The notes under the pieces are model-generated. The model had not been told where the DNA came from. It did not search any database and worked only from the letters and a program-made list of their open reading frames with translations. A program made the position numbers and the translations under genes. From Rhizobium mongolense subsp. loessense (GTDB taxonomy: Bacteria; Pseudomonadota; Alphaproteobacteria; Rhizobiales; Rhizobiaceae): DNA of 64,000 bases. The stretch covers positions 496,001 to 560,000 of the forward strand of contig NZ_FMTM01000001.1 of NCBI RefSeq assembly GCF_900099775.1, in the 5' to 3' direction. Of this stretch, positions 63,421-64,000 are shown piece after piece. Each line of letters begins with the position of its first letter. The first letter of the stretch is position 1.

Positions 63421-64000
63421 TCAGGCAAGAGCAATGCGGGCAGCGGCGAGACTATCTGCGCCGTTGATGACGCGATCCTTCAAGGCTGCGGTTTCCGACA
63501 ACAGATTTTCGGCGGCAAAGCGGCAAAGCGCAATGCGGCTTTCGTGCGCATCGTCAGAGACCCTGGCAAGCCCGCCTTTGGCGAGGTAGGAGCCGGTCAG
63601 GGCGAGCCCGAAGAGGCGCTGATAGGGCGTCGCTCCCGAAAGGGCCTCGGTCACCTTGCCATCTACCTGCACCTTTAAAAGCCAGCCGGTTGCCTGTTCG
63701 AGATCGGCGACGGCCGAATCAAGCCGCGTTGCCGTTTCGCCAAAGCCTTCGATATTGGAACTGCGCACCTGATCGGCGATATCGCGGAGTTCGGCGAGGA
63801 AGCCTTTCACGTGATCGCCGTTCGAAAGCGGGAGCTTGCGGGTGACGAGATCGATCGCCTGGATTCCGTTGGTGCCTTCGTAGATCGGCGCGATCCGAGC
63901 GTCGCGCAGAAAGCGGGCAGCGCCCGTCTCCTCGATGAAGCCCATGCCGCCATGGACCTGAATGCCGAGCGAGGCGACGTCGACGCCGGCATCGGTCGAG
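63421..64000 (-). CDS. Acyl-CoA dehydrogenase, C-terminal part (partial)
   Basis: The 3' end of an acyl-CoA dehydrogenase gene, open to the right edge of the window (about 193 residues seen). The stretch IQVHGGMGFIEETGAARFLR and DARIAPIYEGTNGIQAIDLV is diagnostic for the flavin-binding C-terminal domain, followed by an extra helical C-terminal region as in the larger DUF/AidB-related dehydrogenases that end in an acetyl-CoA dehydrogenase-like domain. It oxidises an acyl-CoA to the enoyl-CoA used by the next gene. The catalytic base lies in the unseen or boundary part. Confidence 0.92.
   Translation of the reverse strand, partial: STDAGVDVASLGIQVHGGMGFIEETGAARFLRDARIAPIYEGTNGIQAIDLVTRKLPLSNGDHVKGFLAELRDIADQVRSSNIEGFGETATRLDSAVADLEQATGWLLKVQVDGKVTEALSGATPYQRLFGLALTGSYLAKGGLARVSDDAHESRIALCRFAAENLLSETAALKDRVINGADSLAAARIALA

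Overview
This 64 kb window looks like ordinary chromosome of a fast-growing alphaproteobacterium of the Rhizobiaceae, most likely Rhizobium itself (R. etli / R. leguminosarum type). The reasons are the high G+C coding DNA, rhizobial protein families (M16 protease beside thrC, IalB, DUF1344, BioMNY, a ctaC-ctaD-ctaB-ctaG-ctaE cytochrome oxidase cluster, RibBX-type RibB), and short mosaic palindromic repeats between genes. Genes are closely packed on both strands. I see no tRNA, rRNA, CRISPR array, prophage, integrase or intact insertion sequence.

Layout: 1-5.2 kb is a forward run of thrC (3' end), an M16 peptidase, a RimJ-type acetyltransferase and a membrane PAS-GGDEF-EAL protein with a degenerate GGDEF site. 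5.3-10 kb holds a zinc-ribbon metallopeptidase, YqgE, a DsbD-alpha-like periplasmic protein, a Prx5 peroxiredoxin and a divergent SDR/HxlR pair. 10.2-13.3 kb contains a nucleotidyltransferase remnant and a zinc ABC operon (AztABC type) behind two Zur-like palindromes and a 40-residue membrane peptide. 13.3-19.3 kb has a Dabb protein, NAD-dependent formate dehydrogenase, a decayed alpha/beta hydrolase and a GntR-led polar amino acid ABC operon on the minus strand.

19.5-30.3 kb is mainly minus strand: an EEP-family phosphatase, rnhA, thrB and ispH, then surf1, DUF983 and the aa3-type cytochrome c oxidase operon (structural subunits, haem O synthase, Cox11, a CoxF-like small protein). A plus-strand P-loop kinase sits inside this region. 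30.6-44.3 kb is mixed housekeeping: ialB, tldD, a GNAT protein, a MazG-like pyrophosphohydrolase, a DD-carboxypeptidase with SPOR domain, polysaccharide deacetylase, pdxH, a surface lipoprotein, a J-domain protein, fabI, a histidine phosphatase, DUF1344 and a CHASE-PAS-PAS-GGDEF-EAL protein with intact motifs.

44.6-55.7 kb carries aroC-ribB, a YcaQ-like DNA glycosylase, bioMNY, a thioesterase, a histone-deacetylase-like hydrolase followed by xseB, an SDR, a pirin and dxs. 55.8-62.5 kb has an AraC remnant and two chemoreceptors flanking the overlapping RNA methyltransferase genes tlyA and rumA-like. The window ends in an enoyl-CoA hydratase and the 3' end of an acyl-CoA dehydrogenase.

I did not find a convincing new multi-gene system. 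The points most worth a second look are the zinc operon leader peptide with tandem Zur-like boxes, the His/Asp-rich tail of CtaD, the RibB without a working GTP cyclohydrolase site, the degenerate GGDEF protein, the mosaic repeat at 21.75-21.91 kb, and three gene remnants (nucleotidyltransferase, alpha/beta hydrolase, AraC) at region junctions.
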